Assembly: GCA_964470965.1 (NCBI GenBank)
Contig: CAYYIS010000001.1
Location: 62,001-126,000 of the forward strand
Direction: 5' to 3'
DNA from: CAYYIS01 sp964470965
GTDB taxonomy: Bacteria; JAAXHH01; JABIQT01
DNA: 64,000 nt
Shown in pieces: positions 62,400-64,000 of this stretch; position 1 is the stretch's first letter, and each line of letters opens with the position of its first letter. The translations under genes were made by a program, and so were the position numbers. Under the pieces are notes generated by a model. The model saw only the letters and a list, made by a program, of their open reading frames with translations. It searched no databases and was not told the origin of the DNA.

Positions 62400-63218
62400 T
62401 CAAGCGGCGGGAATGTCCTTACCTTCCCCGATCAACACACAGGCCGCACCCAGCCCAACAATACCGGGAACGTTAAGCGTTCCGGAACGCCAACCTTTTT
62501 CCTGGCCGCCACCATCGATCAGTGGCACAAGGTTTATTCTGGGCTTTCGGCTTCGAACGTACAACGCGCCGACACCGGGCGGTCCGCCTATGCCGTTTCC
62601 ATCAATGGATAGTAGATGGATATCATTTGCCTGCACATCTATCGTATGATGCTCTACGATATCCGTGGCATCGACATGGAAGAAGACATCCGCGCTCTTC
62701 GCCAGTCTGCCAGTGGTCACGATCCGCTCCGGAATATCGTGTCCGTTTGGCCGGAGCGAAAGGGTGATAAAATTGGTGCAGTCTGTAATCGCAGCCCGTA
62801 ACGTATCCGGGTCAGGGCACCCGGTTTCATCCGCTTCAAGCCGGGTGACGTAATAGTTCCCTTCTTCTTCCAGGACCAGACATGTTTCGAGAATGGACGG
62901 ATGGGCGCAGGTTGTCGTTATGATGTGATTACCGCGATGGGCGTATGTTTCCGCAACCCCGTTGACAGCCAAAATGTTGGACTCGCCACCACCGCTCGAA
63001 AAAATTATCTCCCGCCCTGCCCGTGCGTGGATCATGCCCGCGATTTGTTGCCGCGCGTAATCACAGGCGTCCTGTGCCGCCCAGCCGAAGGAGTGGTTCA
63101 GACTGGCCGGGTTGCCGAATCGATCCGTCAAATAGGGCAGCATGGCATCGAACACGCGGGGGTCCGTCCGCCGAGGATCATGACCCGGTGTGAAATCATA
63201 TGTTGCTGCCATGGCCAT
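62400..63218 (-). CDS. Degenerate cysteine-desulfurase-like protein (pseudoenzyme)
   Basis: A 272-residue aminotransferase class V protein similar to IscS/NifS in its N-terminal two thirds (RFGNPASLNHSFGWAAQDA, GGGESNILAV, HVDATDIVEH, GALYVRSRK, RSGTLNVPGIVGLG). The PLP lysine is missing: IscS reads SISGHKIYGPKG where this reads SIDGNGIGGPPG (K replaced by G209). The C-terminal third with the catalytic cysteine loop is absent. The reading frame is otherwise clean, so it looks like a retained non-catalytic protein rather than random decay. The start is one of two nearby ATGs (63218 or 63212) behind GAGAGG. It is first in the long minus-strand operon. Confidence 0.8.
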   Translation of the reverse strand: MAMAATYDFTPGHDPRRTDPRVFDAMLPYLTDRFGNPASLNHSFGWAAQDACDYARQQIAGMIHARAGREIIFSSGGGESNILAVNGVAETYAHRGNHIITTTCAHPSILETCLVLEEEGNYYVTRLEADETGCPDPDTLRAAITDCTNFITLSLRPNGHDIPERIVTTGRLAKSADVFFHVDATDIVEHHTIDVQANDIHLLSIDGNGIGGPPGVGALYVRSRKPRINLVPLIDGGGQEKGWRSGTLNVPGIVGLGAACVLIGEGKDIPAA

Positions 63219-63260
63219 ATATCCTCTCGCCCACACCCCAATTCCTTCTCAAAGCCCTCA

Positions 63261-63289
63261 ATAATATGATTTAAACAGTCCACAGTCAA
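63261..63289 (-). promoter_or_regulatory. Promoter at the head of the long minus-strand operon
   Basis: Minus-strand TTGACT (63284-63289), a 17-nt spacer and TATTAT (63261-63266), both five of six matches. A second TTGACT begins 5 nt further upstream. The predicted start near 63254 leaves about 36 nt before the ATG at 63218. Confidence 0.55.
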
Positions 63290-63365
63290 GTCAAATCTTA
63301 ACCATAACATAAGGATTTGATTAAAGGTTATGCTATGTTTACGACCGTGATTTTTCAGGTCAGGA

Positions 63366-63394
63366 TTGACACGGTACTCTACAGACCCTATTGT
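63366..63394 (+). promoter_or_regulatory. Promoter of the TIGR04282-like gene
   Basis: A perfect TTGACA (63366-63371), a 17-nt spacer and TATTGT (63389-63394). The start codon is about 43 nt downstream. It is divergent from the promoter at 63261-63289. Confidence 0.48.
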
Positions 63395-63436
63395 AAAGAA
63401 GCTTTTAGACCATGCGACCGTTATGAGGAGCCTGTC

Positions 63437-64000
63437 TTGAATTCAATAGTGGTATTTGCAAAGGATCCACGGCCCGGATCCGTTAAGACGCGCCTCACGC
63501 CGTTTCTATCGCCGGAAGAAGCGGCTGATCTCTATAAGGCGTTGATCCGGGACACGCTTCGGACAGCATTATGCGTGCCCGGGGCGCAAACCAGGGTCGC
63601 GTTCACGCCGGAAGAAGCGGAGACGTCCCTCTGGTCGCTGGCCGAAAGCAAAGCGATCGAATGGTTTCCTCAGTCCGGCGATTCTTTAGGCTCTCGGCTT
63701 CAGGCAGCATTCCACCATGCTTTTCAACATGGTGCCTCCCGGGTGGTGACGATCGGCAGTGACTGCCCGTCCTTACAGCCTTCCGTACTGTCATTGGCTC
63801 TCGATGCTCTGTCGGGATCGGATGTGGTGCTGGGACCTGCCACGGACGGTGGCTATTATCTAATTGGATTGGCCAACAAGGGATCCGAAAACGATCGGTA
63901 TAGAACGCTATTCAAGGATATCGCCTGGAGTACGGAAACAGTCTATGAGCAGACACTCGAGGCCATTGACGACCTTAGGCTTTCGCTCATGGAACTCCCG
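63437..64000 (+). CDS. TIGR04282/DUF2064 glycosyltransferase-like protein, truncated by window
   Basis: The first 188 codons of a nucleotidyl/glycosyltransferase-A-fold protein of the family linked by name to arsenosugar biosynthesis. VVFAKDPRPGSVKTRL binds the nucleotide; TIGSDCPSL and LGPATDGGYYLIGL are family motifs. The start is TTG at 63437, 6 nt after GAGGAG. The family is usually about 200-230 residues, so only the C-terminus lies beyond the edge. Its partner glycosyltransferase would be expected just downstream, outside the window. The substrate is unproven. Confidence 0.88.
   Translation, partial: MNSIVVFAKDPRPGSVKTRLTPFLSPEEAADLYKALIRDTLRTALCVPGAQTRVAFTPEEAETSLWSLAESKAIEWFPQSGDSLGSRLQAAFHHAFQHGASRVVTIGSDCPSLQPSVLSLALDALSGSDVVLGPATDGGYYLIGLANKGSENDRYRTLFKDIAWSTETVYEQTLEAIDDLRLSLMELP

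Overview
The window is a gene-dense bacterial chromosome segment of moderate, slightly above 50% GC, with no transposase, integrase, rRNA, tRNA or CRISPR array that I can see. The lineage cannot be fixed without a search. The short (about 285 aa) housekeeping-type sigma factor, frequent TTG starts, bacterial microcompartment (BMC) shell genes, sulfatase, periplasmic amidohydrolase and one-carbon enzymes would fit an uncultured FCB-type heterotroph such as Latescibacterota or a Poribacteria-like group. That is a low-confidence inference.

Left part, 1-20063, mostly plus strand. It holds cysS, a Tat-exported HisC-like aminotransferase carrying a Gly/Arg/Gln-rich tandem-repeat insertion, a membrane-anchored alpha/beta hydrolase, a DapA-HisC-TPP-enzyme group, and an unknown P-loop protein beside a DUF6817 protein. 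A catabolic operon follows (10173-18634): FAH-family enzyme, HpaE-type aldehyde dehydrogenase, HpaD-type extradiol dioxygenase, an indoleamine 2,3-dioxygenase homologue, an APC permease, a sulfatase and an MBL-fold hydrolase. A D-threonine aldolase/D-serine dehydratase-like enzyme comes next and converges on a ribokinase.

Middle part, 20064-41770. A small HTH-receiver regulator is paired with a zinc-ribbon tail-anchored protein. A Nudix hydrolase and a secreted D-aminoacylase-like enzyme follow. A minus-strand block (25678-35716) encodes every subunit expected for the N-methylglutamate route of methylamine oxidation: mgsABC, the four-subunit sarcosine-oxidase-like dehydrogenase mgdABCD and gmaS, in an unusual order. 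A class III aminotransferase and an asparaginase are divergently transcribed from an intergenic region where two predicted promoters overlap at their -35 boxes. Two paralogous membrane-anchored M23 peptidases and the sigma factor follow.

Right part, 41857-63218, entirely minus strand. A promoter at 63261-63289 may start a transcript of about 20 genes: a degenerate cysteine-desulfurase-like pseudoenzyme, a DHH phosphoesterase, a BMP-type nucleoside-like ABC importer, a tandem-fused PTPS/QueD protein and folE, GlcD-like oxidase, 2-hydroxyacid dehydrogenase, ketopantoate-reductase-like enzyme, homocysteine S-methyltransferase, a 'virulence factor' family protein, an undescribed three-repeat protein, a UroD-fold methyltransferase, a corrinoid protein, a RACo-type corrinoid activator, a GlcE-like oxidase and a LarA-family racemase. 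Two BMC-H shell proteins lie at its end behind their own promoter. I read this as a corrinoid-dependent demethylation module coupled to 2-hydroxyacid metabolism. The substrate is unknown, and this is the strongest candidate here for an undescribed system. A TIGR04282-type gene running off the right edge is divergent from it.
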